The notes under the pieces: model-generated
The model's input: the letters and a program-made list of their open reading frames with translations, nothing else
What the model was told of the DNA's origin: nothing
Database searches by the model: none
Assembly (NCBI GenBank): GCA_007695015.1
Contig: REEN01000044.1
Span: forward strand, 1 to 64,000
Length of the DNA: 64,000 nucleotides
DNA from: Marinilabiliales bacterium
GTDB lineage: Bacteria; Bacteroidota; Bacteroidia; Bacteroidales; PUMT01
Direction of reading: 5' to 3'
In this document: positions 44,757-54,031 of the stretch, piece by piece
Numbering within the stretch: the first letter of the stretch is position 1
Layout of the letters: each line of letters opens with the position of its first letter
Made by a program: the position numbers and the translations under genes

Positions 44757-46154
44757 ATGGCAAAAAAACAAAAAACTCTAAATAAGTCGGTTACCTTAAG
44801 TGGAAAGGGATTGCATACCGGTGTGAACGTTGACCTTACATTCAGGCCTGCTCCTGTTGATCATGGTTATGTATTCAAAAGGATCGATCTTGACGGTGAA
44901 CCGGAACTGCATGCATGGGCCGAATATGTTTCTGATACATCGCGTGGAACGACCATTGAAGAGAACGGGGTTAAGGTAGGGACCATTGAACATGTCATGG
45001 CTGCGTTGTACGGGCTGGAAATAGACAATATACTCATGGAGATCAATGGCCCGGAGACACCGATAATAGATGGCAGTTCCAAGTTCATAGTGCGCGCCCT
45101 TAAGGAAGCGGGTATTGTTGAACAGGAAAAGGAGAAGAACTATTATGAGATAAAAGAGAAGATAGTCTGGGCGGATCAGGAAAAGGGGATTGAGATAGTT
45201 ATATTTCCTGACGACAGGCTCTCTGTCGATGTTATGATTGACTATAATTCGAAGGTGCTTGGAAACCAGTATGCCTCCCTGTCCGGACTGCAGGATTTTG
45301 AAAGTGAGGTTTCTCCGTGCCGGACTTTTGTATTTTTTCACGAACTTGAGTTTCTCCTTAAAAATAATCTTATCAAAGGCGGTGACCTTGAAAATGCAAT
45401 TGTAATACTCGATAAGGAGGTCCCGCAGGAGGAGCTGGACCGTATTGCCGACCTTTTCAACAAACCGAGGATTAAAAGAAATTCCGAGGGGGTGCTTAAC
45501 AATGTAGACCTTTACTTTCCCAATGAACCGGCAAGGCATAAGCTCCTGGATATAATAGGTGATTTTGCCCTGATCGGGCGCCCGATCAAAGGAAGGATCG
45601 TGGCCAGCCGCCCCGGACACTATGCAAATAACAAGCTTGCCAGGAAAATTAGGCAAATGATAAAGGAAGAGGAGAAAAGGACGGTTTTTCCTGAATATAA
45701 TCCCAAAGCCAAACCTGTTTTTGACATCAACCAGATAATGGGAATACTTCCCCACAGACCGCCCTTTCTGCTGGTTGACAAGATCATGGCAGTGACCGAA
45801 TCCACCATCGTGGGAGTGAAAAATGTGACTATGAACGAGGGTTTCTTTGTCGGGCATTTCCCTGATGAACCTGTAATGCCCGGTGTGCTGCAGGTTGAGG
45901 CAATGGCCCAGGTCGGGGGTATACTCGTGTTGACATCGGTGCCTGATCCTGAAAAATATTCAACCTATTTTTTGAAAATAGACAAGGTGAAGTTCAAGCG
46001 CAAGGTGGTTCCTGGCGACACCCTGGTTTTTCAACTTGAATACCTGGCCCCGGTGCGCAGGGGGATTGTTTATATGTTCGGGCGGGCATTCGTCGGAGAT
46101 GAGGTTGCCGCGGAAGGGGAACTGATGGCCCAGATAATCAGGAATAAAGAATAA
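44757..46154 (+). CDS. lpxC/fabZ: Bifunctional UDP-3-O-acyl-GlcNAc deacetylase / 3-hydroxyacyl-ACP dehydratase
   Basis: A 465-residue fusion. I chose the ATG at 44757 (MAKKQKTLNKSVTLSG...) over a TTG 48 nt upstream. The LpxC half (about 1-310) commits lipid A synthesis and has zinc ligands in EHVMAALYGLEID and HKLLDIIGDFALIG. The FabZ half (about 325-465) has the hot-dog-fold motifs ILPHRPPFLLVDKIM and GHFPDEPVMPGVLQVEAMAQ with the catalytic His and Glu. This fusion is a hallmark of Bacteroidota. It is followed 15 nt later by lpxA. Confidence 0.96.
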   Translation: MAKKQKTLNKSVTLSGKGLHTGVNVDLTFRPAPVDHGYVFKRIDLDGEPELHAWAEYVSDTSRGTTIEENGVKVGTIEHVMAALYGLEIDNILMEINGPETPIIDGSSKFIVRALKEAGIVEQEKEKNYYEIKEKIVWADQEKGIEIVIFPDDRLSVDVMIDYNSKVLGNQYASLSGLQDFESEVSPCRTFVFFHELEFLLKNNLIKGGDLENAIVILDKEVPQEELDRIADLFNKPRIKRNSEGVLNNVDLYFPNEPARHKLLDIIGDFALIGRPIKGRIVASRPGHYANNKLARKIRQMIKEEEKRTVFPEYNPKAKPVFDINQIMGILPHRPPFLLVDKIMAVTESTIVGVKNVTMNEGFFVGHFPDEPVMPGVLQVEAMAQVGGILVLTSVPDPEKYSTYFLKIDKVKFKRKVVPGDTLVFQLEYLAPVRRGIVYMFGRAFVGDEVAAEGELMAQIIRNKE

Positions 46155-46169
46155 TCATAAGCTTAATTA

Positions 46170-46979
46170 ATGAGTAAAACGCTGAATGTAATCAATCCGG
46201 ATGCGAAGATAGGCAAGGACGTAGTAATAGAGGCATTTACGACCATACAAGGAGATGTTGTTATTGGCGACGGCACCTGGATAGGCCCGAATGTAACAAT
46301 AATGGATGGTGCACGGATAGGCAAAAACTGCAAAATCTTTCCCGGTGCCGTTATCTCAGCTATCCCACAGGATCTCAAATTCAGGGGTGAGGAGAGCTAT
46401 GCCGAGATAGGCAATAACTCCATAATCAGGGAGTGCGTTACAGTTAACCGGGGTACTGCCGCAAAGGGCAGAACGGCAGTTGGAAGCAACACCATGCTAA
46501 TGGCCTATGTTCATGTTGCCCATGACTGTCTGATCGGGAATAACTCGATTCTTGTTAACAGTGTGGGACTTGCCGGCGAGGTTGAAGTTGGAGATTTTGC
46601 AATTATCGGCGGCATGACAGCCGTACACCAGTTTTGCAGGATCGGTGCACATACAATGGTTGGGGGAGCCTCAAAGGTAAGGAAAGATATCCCGCCCTTT
46701 ATTCGGGCATCGCGCGAGCCACTCAGGTATGTTGGAGTTAATGCAATAGGGCTCAGAAGAAGAAACTTCAGTAATGAAACGATTTATGCCATACAGGATG
46801 TTTTAAGGATACTCTATCAGAAAGGGCTGAATACTTCGCAGGCAATAGAGAGGATACTCAGTGAACTTCCGCAAAGTAATGAAAGGGATCTTGTCGTGGA
46901 GTTTGTCAGGGAATCAACAAGGGGAATAATCAAGGGGTATGATCCTGAAACAGATCCACGGGAGGAAGATGACGCCTGA
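46170..46979 (+). CDS. lpxA: UDP-N-acetylglucosamine O-acyltransferase
   Basis: A 269-residue first enzyme of lipid A synthesis. It has a left-handed beta-helix of hexapeptide repeats (VVIGDGTWIGPNVTIMDGARIGKN) with the catalytic His in YVHVAHDCLIGN. The family GGMTAVHQFCRIG and the C-terminal helical domain (NFSNETIYAIQDVLRILYQKGL) are present. It is convergent with thiL, 12 nt apart, without an obvious terminator. Confidence 0.96.
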   Translation: MSKTLNVINPDAKIGKDVVIEAFTTIQGDVVIGDGTWIGPNVTIMDGARIGKNCKIFPGAVISAIPQDLKFRGEESYAEIGNNSIIRECVTVNRGTAAKGRTAVGSNTMLMAYVHVAHDCLIGNNSILVNSVGLAGEVEVGDFAIIGGMTAVHQFCRIGAHTMVGGASKVRKDIPPFIRASREPLRYVGVNAIGLRRRNFSNETIYAIQDVLRILYQKGLNTSQAIERILSELPQSNERDLVVEFVRESTRGIIKGYDPETDPREEDDA

Positions 46980-46991
46980 TCAGGCCGAAGA

Positions 46992-48032
46992 TCAGTCCTT
47001 ATCATGCCAGGCATTCCATCCCTGTGCCTGAAGTGGAATGAACGAACCGTCATGGGTGATCAGGTTGCAATCGCTCTCCCTGTCAGTTATATGTCCGATC
47101 GTTCTTATGTCCCGGTTCTCCTTAAGCTTTACAAATTCACCAGGTGATACCGTGAACAGAAGCTCATAGTCCTCTCCTCCGTTCAGAGCTGCAACAAGCG
47201 GGGTTATATTGAATTCTGCTGCCAGTTTTTCTGTTTCACTGTGAACTGGAATATGTTCGGCAAAGAGTTTGCATCCGGTACCTGATTCTTTACATATGTG
47301 CATGACTTCTGATGAAAGGCCGTCAGATATATCTATCATTGCAGATGGCTTTGCATTATGCTCCCTGAAATACTCAATGATATCGGCCCTGGGTTCAGGT
47401 TTCAGCTGTCTTTGCAGCAGGTACTCGTATCCTTCCAGTTCAGGCTGAACCTCAGGATTATTGAGGTATATCTTTTTCTCCCTCTCCAGCAGTTGAAGTC
47501 CGAGATAAGCCGCACCCAGATCACCTGAAACACAAATAAGATCATTTTTCTTTGCTCCGTTCCGGTATACGATCCGATTTTTCTCTCCCTCGCCTATTGC
47601 AGTGATGCTTATTGCCATCCCGGTTACGGAGGTGGAGGTGTCGCCGCCGGCCAGATCAACATTGTATGTTTCACACGCCAGCTTTATCCCGGCATAGAGG
47701 TTTTCTACCTGCTCCAGGGTAAGCTTTGAGGAGAAAGCCAATGATACTATTATCTGCCTCGGCCTGGCATTCATGGCATAGATATCAGAAAGGTTTGCAA
47801 CAACAGACTTGTATCCCAGATGCTTCATAGGAGTGTAGATCAGATTGAAATGTATCCCCTCCATCAGGATATCACTGGTTACAACTACAAGCTTTCCTCC
47901 GTAATCAAGTACGGCGGCATCATCGCCGGGTCCTTTAAGGGTGCTGGGGTTCTTCATCGTGATATCCGATGTAAGATGCCTTATCAGCCCAAATTCTCCC
48001 AGTTCTTTTATCTTGTTTTTCTTTTTTTTCAT
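46992..48032 (-). CDS. thiL: Thiamine-monophosphate kinase
   Basis: A 346-residue enzyme phosphorylating thiamine phosphate to thiamine diphosphate. Motifs of the ThiL/PurM fold are present: GPGDDAAVLDYGGK (Mg-ATP site), SDILMEGIHFNLIYTPMKHLGYKSVVANLSDIYAM, GGDTSTS, GDLGAAYLGLQLL and MIDISDGLSSE. It is monocistronic, in opposite orientation to both neighbours. I see no TPP riboswitch near it. Confidence 0.94.
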   Translation of the reverse strand: MKKKKNKIKELGEFGLIRHLTSDITMKNPSTLKGPGDDAAVLDYGGKLVVVTSDILMEGIHFNLIYTPMKHLGYKSVVANLSDIYAMNARPRQIIVSLAFSSKLTLEQVENLYAGIKLACETYNVDLAGGDTSTSVTGMAISITAIGEGEKNRIVYRNGAKKNDLICVSGDLGAAYLGLQLLEREKKIYLNNPEVQPELEGYEYLLQRQLKPEPRADIIEYFREHNAKPSAMIDISDGLSSEVMHICKESGTGCKLFAEHIPVHSETEKLAAEFNITPLVAALNGGEDYELLFTVSPGEFVKLKENRDIRTIGHITDRESDCNLITHDGSFIPLQAQGWNAWHDKD

Positions 48033-48088
48033 CTTTGGTTTTGAAACAAGCTGTTAACAATTGCGGACAAAATTTGTTACTATTTTAC

Positions 48089-48180
48089 TAACTTTGCACT
48101 TATTTAGATTAATTCAATTCGTTTAATCTGATAATTTGGCAAATGCAGGAGCGCCTTTAACGTAACAGGATGCAAAGTTA
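48089..48180. promoter_or_regulatory. suf leader: -7 element and nested inverted repeats
   Basis: TAACTTTG (48089-48096) is an exact TAnnTTTG for sufB. Extended by CA it forms TAACTTTGCA, whose perfect inverted copy TGCAAAGTTA lies at 48171-48180. Inside, AGATTAA (48106-48112) and TTAATCT (48123-48129) form a second 7-bp inverted repeat just past the predicted start site, a possible operator. The -33 is not clear. Confidence 0.45.
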
Positions 48181-48219
48181 TCAATAAGGCCTGATAAAAT
48201 AATACGGTTTCATAAATTT

Positions 48220-49668
48220 ATGCAGAACGAACAGGATCAAATACTGAGCGAGGTAACTTCCGGGGAATATAAGTTCGGCTTCTATACCGACATTGAGCAG
48301 GATTCCATAGGAAAGGGACTTAACGAGGATGTTGTCAGGACGATATCTGAAAAGAAAAATGAGCCGGAATTCATGCTTGAGTTCCGGCTAAAGGCCTACA
48401 GGCACTGGCTTACGATGGAGATGCCCCGCTGGGCCCACCTTGATATTCCAGTGATTGACTACCAGGATCATATATACTATTCGGCTCCCAGGCAGAAAGC
48501 CAAACTGGACAGTCTTGATGAGGTCGATCCGGAATTGCTTGAAACCTTTGAAAAGCTGGGTATACCGCTGCAGGAGCAAAAGCAGCTTGCCGGTGTCGCT
48601 GTTGATGCCGTTATGGACAGTGTTTCTGTCAAGACAACCTTTAAGGAGACCCTGGCAGAGATGGGGATCATCTTTTGCTCCTTCAGTGAAGCGGTGCGTG
48701 AGTATCCTGACCTTGTGAAGCAATATATGGGATCGGTTGTTCCATACACCGATAATTATTTTGCTGCACTTAATTCAGCAGTTTTCAGCGACGGATCATT
48801 CTGCTACATACCAAAGGGTGTACGTTGCCCCATGGAGCTGTCCACCTACTTCAGGATAAATGCTGCAAATACCGGCCAGTTTGAGCGTACTCTTATCGTT
48901 GCCGAAGACAACAGCTATGTTAGTTACCTGGAAGGCTGCACTGCCCCGATGCGGGATGAGAACCAGCTTCATGCCGCTATTGTGGAAATAGTTGCCATGG
49001 AAAATGCTGAAGTGAAGTACGCGACGGTTCAGAACTGGTACCCGGGTGATAAAAACGGCAAGGGCGGCATCTATAACTTTGTCACAAAGCGAGGTATCTG
49101 TGAGGGAGATAATTCAAAGATATCGTGGACACAGGTTGAAACCGGTTCGGCGATAACGTGGAAATACCCAAGCTGCATACTCAAAGGAGACAATACCACG
49201 GGTGAGTTCTATTCAGTTGCTGTAACCAATAACCATCAGCAGGCTGATACCGGTACCAAGATGATACATATAGGAAAGAACAGCAGGAGCATAATTGTTT
49301 CAAAGGGAATCAGTGCCGGGTTTAGCAACAACAGCTATCGCGGACTGGTAAAGGTTTTGCGGGGCGCCGGGAATGCCCGGAACTTCAGCCAGTGTGATTC
49401 ACTCCTTCTTGGAGATAAATGCGGTGCTCACACTTTCCCTTATATTGAGTCAGACAACCAGAGCGCCATCATCGAGCACGAGGCAACAACCTCAAAGATC
49501 GGTGAGGACCAGATATTTTATTGCAACCAAAGGGGAATTTCAACCGAAGATGCCATAGGCCTTATCGTTAACGGTTATGCAAAGGAGGTGCTCAACAAGC
49601 TGCCGATGGAGTTTGCAGTGGAAGCCCAGAAGCTGCTGCAGATAAGTCTTGAGGGCAGTGTTGGATGA
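48220..49668 (+). CDS. sufB: Fe-S cluster assembly protein SufB
   Basis: A 482-residue core scaffold subunit of the SufBCD complex. It has the long Suf beta-helix with SufB-specific stretches ([72 protein letters not shown]) and the C-terminal [23 protein letters not shown]. The Glu and Cys residues in LEGCTAP are implicated in the cluster site. First gene of sufBCDS. Confidence 0.96.
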   Translation: MQNEQDQILSEVTSGEYKFGFYTDIEQDSIGKGLNEDVVRTISEKKNEPEFMLEFRLKAYRHWLTMEMPRWAHLDIPVIDYQDHIYYSAPRQKAKLDSLDEVDPELLETFEKLGIPLQEQKQLAGVAVDAVMDSVSVKTTFKETLAEMGIIFCSFSEAVREYPDLVKQYMGSVVPYTDNYFAALNSAVFSDGSFCYIPKGVRCPMELSTYFRINAANTGQFERTLIVAEDNSYVSYLEGCTAPMRDENQLHAAIVEIVAMENAEVKYATVQNWYPGDKNGKGGIYNFVTKRGICEGDNSKISWTQVETGSAITWKYPSCILKGDNTTGEFYSVAVTNNHQQADTGTKMIHIGKNSRSIIVSKGISAGFSNNSYRGLVKVLRGAGNARNFSQCDSLLLGDKCGAHTFPYIESDNQSAIIEHEATTSKIGEDQIFYCNQRGISTEDAIGLIVNGYAKEVLNKLPMEFAVEAQKLLQISLEGSVG

Positions 49669-49716
49669 TTGCTGTCTGGGAAAAACCCTTAATTTTTAAA
49701 GTGTAAAACTCAAGGA

Positions 49717-50478
49717 ATGTTAATAATCAAGGATTTAAAAGCTTCCATAGAAGGAGAAGAGATACTCAAGGGTGTCAATCTTGAGGTAAAAGCGGGTGAA
49801 GTTCACGCCATAATGGGTCCGAACGGATCCGGCAAGAGCACCCTTGCCTCCGTGCTTGCCGGAAGGGATCTGTACCGCGTTGATTCGGGAGAAGTGAGGT
49901 ACAACGGTGAGGACCTGCTTGAAAAATCACCGGAAGAACGTGCCAAGGATGGGCTCTTCCTGGGCTTCCAGTACCCGATTGAGATACCGGGAGTAAGCAT
50001 GGTGAATTTTATGAAAACTGCTATTAACGAGATGCGCAGGCACAGGGGTGAGGAACCGTTATCGGCTTCTGAGTTCCTGAAAAAGATGAGGGAAAATAAA
50101 GAGCTTGTTGAGATAGATTCATCACTTACCAGCAGGTCGGTCAATGAAGGCTTTTCCGGCGGGGAGAAAAAAAAGAATGAAATATTTCAGATGGCGATGC
50201 TGGAGCCTAAACTGGCCATACTGGATGAGACCGATTCGGGGCTTGACATAGATGCCCTCAAGGTGGTTGCAAAAGGGGTAAACAATCTTAAATCTCCGGA
50301 AAATGCAATTATTGTGATCACACATTACCAGAGATTGCTGGAATATATAATACCGGACTTTGTCCACATTCTATACAAGGGCCGTATAGTGAGGTCGGGC
50401 GGGAAAGAGCTTGCCCTGCTGCTCGAGGAGAAGGGTTACGAATGGGTAAAGAATGAGGAGCTTGAAGGTAAACAGTGA
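49717..50478 (+). CDS. sufC: Fe-S cluster assembly ATPase SufC
   Basis: A 253-residue ABC-type ATPase of the SufBCD scaffold. Walker A is GPNGSGKST, the signature is EGFSGGEKKKNEI, Walker B is LAILDETDSGLD, and the switch His is in VITHYQRLL. The length is standard. It lies 48 nt after sufB and 77 nt before sufD. Confidence 0.96.
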   Translation: MLIIKDLKASIEGEEILKGVNLEVKAGEVHAIMGPNGSGKSTLASVLAGRDLYRVDSGEVRYNGEDLLEKSPEERAKDGLFLGFQYPIEIPGVSMVNFMKTAINEMRRHRGEEPLSASEFLKKMRENKELVEIDSSLTSRSVNEGFSGGEKKKNEIFQMAMLEPKLAILDETDSGLDIDALKVVAKGVNNLKSPENAIIVITHYQRLLEYIIPDFVHILYKGRIVRSGGKELALLLEEKGYEWVKNEELEGKQ

Positions 50479-50555
50479 TATGACCGGGCAGTCAGCAGCA
50501 TGGCAGAAAGCCTCTCCTCCGGTTGCCGGGTTTAAAAATGATCGAAATTTGAATT

Positions 50556-51923
50556 ATGAGTACAGTAACCAGCAAAATATCACTAAAGGACCATTTCATC
50601 AGCCTTTACAGGGAGAAGTCAGGGGAAATCAATAGTAATTCCTCGGATCTTATGAATTCTTTCAGGGAGGATGCTGTTGAAAGGTTTGCAAAGACCGGAC
50701 TTCCCCGAAAGGGAAGCGAAAACTACCGTTATGCTGATATTGAAGGTGTTTTCGGCGCCGATCTGGAGAAATATTTTGGCGAAAAGAAAGTAAACTTCAA
50801 TATCAGGGAGATATTCCATTGTGATGTGCCCGATCTTGAAACAAATCTCCTTCTTCTGGTGAACGGAAGGTTTTATAATAACGGGCAGATGCTCGGCAAG
50901 ATGCCGGGAGGGATAATTGCCGGCAGCCTGGCACAGGCTTCCAAAGAATATCCGGATCTCGTCAGGAAACATTACGGAAAGTATGCCGGTGATTCGGAAG
51001 ACGGCCTGGTTTCTCTCAATACGGCTTTTGCCCAGGATGGCATATTCATATATGTCCCCAAAGGGGTCAGCGTTAAAAAGCCGGTTCAGGTCGTTAATAT
51101 AATGATTGCTGAAAACGATCTTATGACCCAGCACAGAAACCTGTTCATAGCTGAGGAAGACGCTGAGGCAAGGATCGTTGTTTGTGACCATACCCTATCT
51201 GCCCACAGGTTCCTCACCAATTCGGTGAACGAGATATATACCGCGGGAGGGGCAAAGTTAAGTCTCACGAGAATTCAGAATGAGCACAACGGATCTTCGC
51301 AGGTTACACACACATTCAGCCGGCAGGAAGGAGGGTCGGAACAGTCGGCCATAACCATATCACTGCATGGCGGATTTATCAGGAACAATGTCTATGTCAG
51401 GCTTGACGGCGAGCGCGCCGAAAACAAGACCATGGGGCTCTACCTGACCGACAAGGGTCAGTACATAGACAACTTCGTTCACATTGACCATGCGGCCCCC
51501 AATTGCTTCAGTAACCAGCTGTACAAGGGAGTGCTTGATGACTATGCATCAGGTTCATTTAACGGTCGTATACTTGTTCGCCGTGATGCACAGAAGACAA
51601 ATGCATACCAGGCAAACAACAATATTTTGCTGACCGATGATGCAAAGATGTATTCACGGCCACAGCTCGAAATATATGCCGACGATGTGAAATGCAGCCA
51701 TGGGTCTACAATGGGGCAGCTTGATGAGAACGCACTGTTTTACCTGCGTTCGCGTGGTATTGACCGGCGGGAGGCAAGGTTGCTTCTTATGTTTGCCTTT
51801 ACACATGAGGTAATTCAGAATATCAAGGTCGACGCTCTCAGGGACAGGATAGACGATCTGGTTGACAAGCGGCTGAGAGGTGAGCTGAGCCGTTGCAACA
51901 ACTGCGCAATGCAATGCGGGTAA
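50556..51923 (+). CDS. sufD: Fe-S cluster assembly protein SufD
   Basis: A 455-residue SufB paralogue forming the scaffold heterodimer. The beta-helix domain has SufD landmarks (GIFIYVPKGVSVKKPVQVVN, GLYLTDKGQYIDNFVHIDH, SRPQLEIYADDVKCSHGSTMGQLDE with the conserved His) and a C-terminal helical part (REARLLLMFAFTHEVIQNI). It ends 1 nt before the sufS ATG. Confidence 0.95.
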   Translation: MSTVTSKISLKDHFISLYREKSGEINSNSSDLMNSFREDAVERFAKTGLPRKGSENYRYADIEGVFGADLEKYFGEKKVNFNIREIFHCDVPDLETNLLLLVNGRFYNNGQMLGKMPGGIIAGSLAQASKEYPDLVRKHYGKYAGDSEDGLVSLNTAFAQDGIFIYVPKGVSVKKPVQVVNIMIAENDLMTQHRNLFIAEEDAEARIVVCDHTLSAHRFLTNSVNEIYTAGGAKLSLTRIQNEHNGSSQVTHTFSRQEGGSEQSAITISLHGGFIRNNVYVRLDGERAENKTMGLYLTDKGQYIDNFVHIDHAAPNCFSNQLYKGVLDDYASGSFNGRILVRRDAQKTNAYQANNNILLTDDAKMYSRPQLEIYADDVKCSHGSTMGQLDENALFYLRSRGIDRREARLLLMFAFTHEVIQNIKVDALRDRIDDLVDKRLRGELSRCNNCAMQCG

Positions 51924-51924
51924 T

Positions 51925-53145
51925 ATGGAGTTCAATATAGATATAATAAGAGAAGATTTCCCTATCCTCAAGAGCACGGTACACAACCGGCGGCTGGCGT
52001 ATTTAGATAATGCAGCCACAACCCAGAAACCCGTGAGTGTTATCGAGTCTATGGACCGGGTGTACCGTGAGACCAACAGCAATATACACAGAGGCGTACA
52101 TTACCTCAGTGACCTGACTACACGGCAGTATGAGGATGCCCGTGAAACGGTACGCCGGTTTATCAATGCGAGGCATGACCATGAGATCATTTTTACAGGG
52201 GGGACAACTTCCGGGATCAACCTTGCAGCTTTCAGTCTCGGAGAGAAGTATGTCAATAAGGATGATGAGATTATAATCTCTGCATTGGAGCACCATGCAA
52301 ATATTGTTCCCTGGCAGATGTTGTGTGAAAGGAAGAAGGCAAGGCTCAGGATAATCCCCATTAATGATGACGGCGAACTCATTACCGCTGAATATGAAAA
52401 GCTTTTCAGCGACCGGACCAGGCTGGTGTCGCTGACGCATGTTGCCAATTCAATCGGAACAGTCAACCCGGTAAGGGAGATGATCGCATTTGCACATGAA
52501 AGGGGGGTGCCGGTAATCATTGATGGGGCCCAGGCCGTGCAGCACGGGAAGGTCGATGTACAGGACCTGGACGCCGATATGTACATATTCTCGGGGCACA
52601 AGATGTACGGCCCGACCGGTATAGGGGTTCTATACGGCAAGGAAAGCCTGCTTGAGGATATACCGCCTTACCAGACGGGCGGCGAGATGGTAGACCAGGT
52701 AACATTTGAAAAGACCACGTTCAACCGCCTTCCCTTCAAGTTTGAGGCGGGCACCCCGAATTATATCGGGGCCATAGGGCTGGGAGCAGCTCTGGAGTAC
52801 CTTGAAAAAACCGGACTTGAAGAAATTGCCGCATATGAGAAGGATCTTCTTGAATATGCAACCCGGCGCCTTTCTTCTGTCAGGGGACTGCACATTTTTG
52901 GCAATGCCCGGAATAAGATCAGTGTTATTTCCTTTGTGCTTGAGGATATACATCCATACGATGCGGGAATGGTGATCGACAAGTTCGGCATTGCGGTTCG
53001 TACCGGCACCCATTGTGCCCAGCCGGTAATGGACCGGTTCGGTATAAGGGGTACTATAAGGGCCTCTATGGCCATGTACAATACGCGCGAGGAGGTTGAC
53101 AGGCTTTGCGAAGCCATTGAGAAGGTAAAAGAGATGTTTGGGTGA
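51925..53145 (+). CDS. sufS: Cysteine desulfurase, SufS-type
   Basis: A 406-residue PLP enzyme that mobilises sulfur from cysteine. The PLP lysine is K226 (SGHKMYGPTG) and the persulfide cysteine is C364 (GTHCAQPVM), in the short group II loop typical of SufS. The start (MEFNIDIIREDFPIL...) places the N-terminal helix correctly. Its partner SufE is encoded 89 nt downstream. Confidence 0.96.
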   Translation: MEFNIDIIREDFPILKSTVHNRRLAYLDNAATTQKPVSVIESMDRVYRETNSNIHRGVHYLSDLTTRQYEDARETVRRFINARHDHEIIFTGGTTSGINLAAFSLGEKYVNKDDEIIISALEHHANIVPWQMLCERKKARLRIIPINDDGELITAEYEKLFSDRTRLVSLTHVANSIGTVNPVREMIAFAHERGVPVIIDGAQAVQHGKVDVQDLDADMYIFSGHKMYGPTGIGVLYGKESLLEDIPPYQTGGEMVDQVTFEKTTFNRLPFKFEAGTPNYIGAIGLGAALEYLEKTGLEEIAAYEKDLLEYATRRLSSVRGLHIFGNARNKISVISFVLEDIHPYDAGMVIDKFGIAVRTGTHCAQPVMDRFGIRGTIRASMAMYNTREEVDRLCEAIEKVKEMFG

Positions 53146-53234
53146 TCTCCGGTTGCATGGCAAACCATATACCGCCCGGCACGGCAGGCGGGCATCTTAG
53201 GCAAAACCTGGTAAAACAGTAACACTTTTTTGGC

Positions 53235-53684
53235 ATGGATATAGAAAAAGTTCAGGAAGAGATAGTTGATGAGTTCGGGTTATTCGACGACTGGATGGAC
53301 AAGTACAACTACCTGATCGAACTCAGCAAATCACTTCCGGTTATAGATGAAAAACACAAAAAACCGGAGTACCTTATTGAAGGGTGCCAGTCGCGTGTCT
53401 GGCTTCATGCGGGCATGGACGATGGGAAGGTTGTCTATACTGCCGACAGCGACGCTGTAATAACCAAGGGTATAATTGCTCTGCTCATACGGGTGCTGTC
53501 GGACAGGAAGCCCGATGAGATCATAGACAATGATCTTTGGTTCATTGACAGGATAGGACTTAAGGAAAATCTTTCTCCAACCAGGTCGAACGGACTGGTT
53601 TCCATGATAAAACAGATGAAGTTGTATGCCCTGGCATACAAGGTGAAAAGTGAAAAACCGAATGACGATGGAAAAACAGGATAA
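53235..53684 (+). CDS. sufE: Sulfur acceptor protein SufE
   Basis: A 149-residue protein that takes persulfide sulfur from SufS. The acceptor cysteine is C51 in IEGCQSRVWLHA, with the conserved YLIELSKSLP helix before it and the C-terminal SPTRSNGLVSMIKQMK region. Its end overlaps the start of the DUF59 gene. Confidence 0.94.
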   Translation: MDIEKVQEEIVDEFGLFDDWMDKYNYLIELSKSLPVIDEKHKKPEYLIEGCQSRVWLHAGMDDGKVVYTADSDAVITKGIIALLIRVLSDRKPDEIIDNDLWFIDRIGLKENLSPTRSNGLVSMIKQMKLYALAYKVKSEKPNDDGKTG

Positions 53685-53991
53685 CTACCTTGAACTTGAG
53701 ACGGAGGTCGGCCGGGTGCTCAAGAACATTTATGATCCCGAGATACCGGTAAGCATCTATGATCTGGGACTGATCTATGAGATAATTGTGGATGATGAGC
53801 AGAAGGTGGAGATAGTGATGACGCTCACCGCTCCCAACTGCCCCATGGTTGATGAGCTGATGGCCGAGATCAATGAAAAGGTGAGGGCCATTGAGGGGGT
53901 AAACGACCTGGTCATCAACCTTACCTTCGATCCCCCCTGGGACAAGAGCATGATGAGCGAAGAGGCCATGCTCGAACTGGGACTGCTCTGA
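53662..53991 (+). CDS. DUF59 (MIP18/SufT-like) Fe-S assembly protein
   Basis: A protein of about 109 residues with the DUF59 core (LKNIYDPEIPVSIYDLGLIYEI, MTLTAPNCPMVDEL with the conserved Cys, INLTFDPPWDKSMMS). It assists maturation of [4Fe-4S] proteins; SufT is the usual name in Bacteroidota suf operons. The start is uncertain: GTG at 53650, ATG at 53662 or ATG at 53668, all inside the 3' end of sufE, so translation is coupled. Confidence 0.88.
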   Translation: MTMEKQDNYLELETEVGRVLKNIYDPEIPVSIYDLGLIYEIIVDDEQKVEIVMTLTAPNCPMVDELMAEINEKVRAIEGVNDLVINLTFDPPWDKSMMSEEAMLELGLL

Positions 53992-54031
53992 CATCCTGGT
54001 TTTATTATTTCGGCAATTCAGGCAGCTTCTG

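Noticed and set aside
44796-45857. 353-codon minus-strand frame within lpxC/fabZ
   Set aside because: Shadow of the fused lipid A enzyme, whose motifs are all intact.
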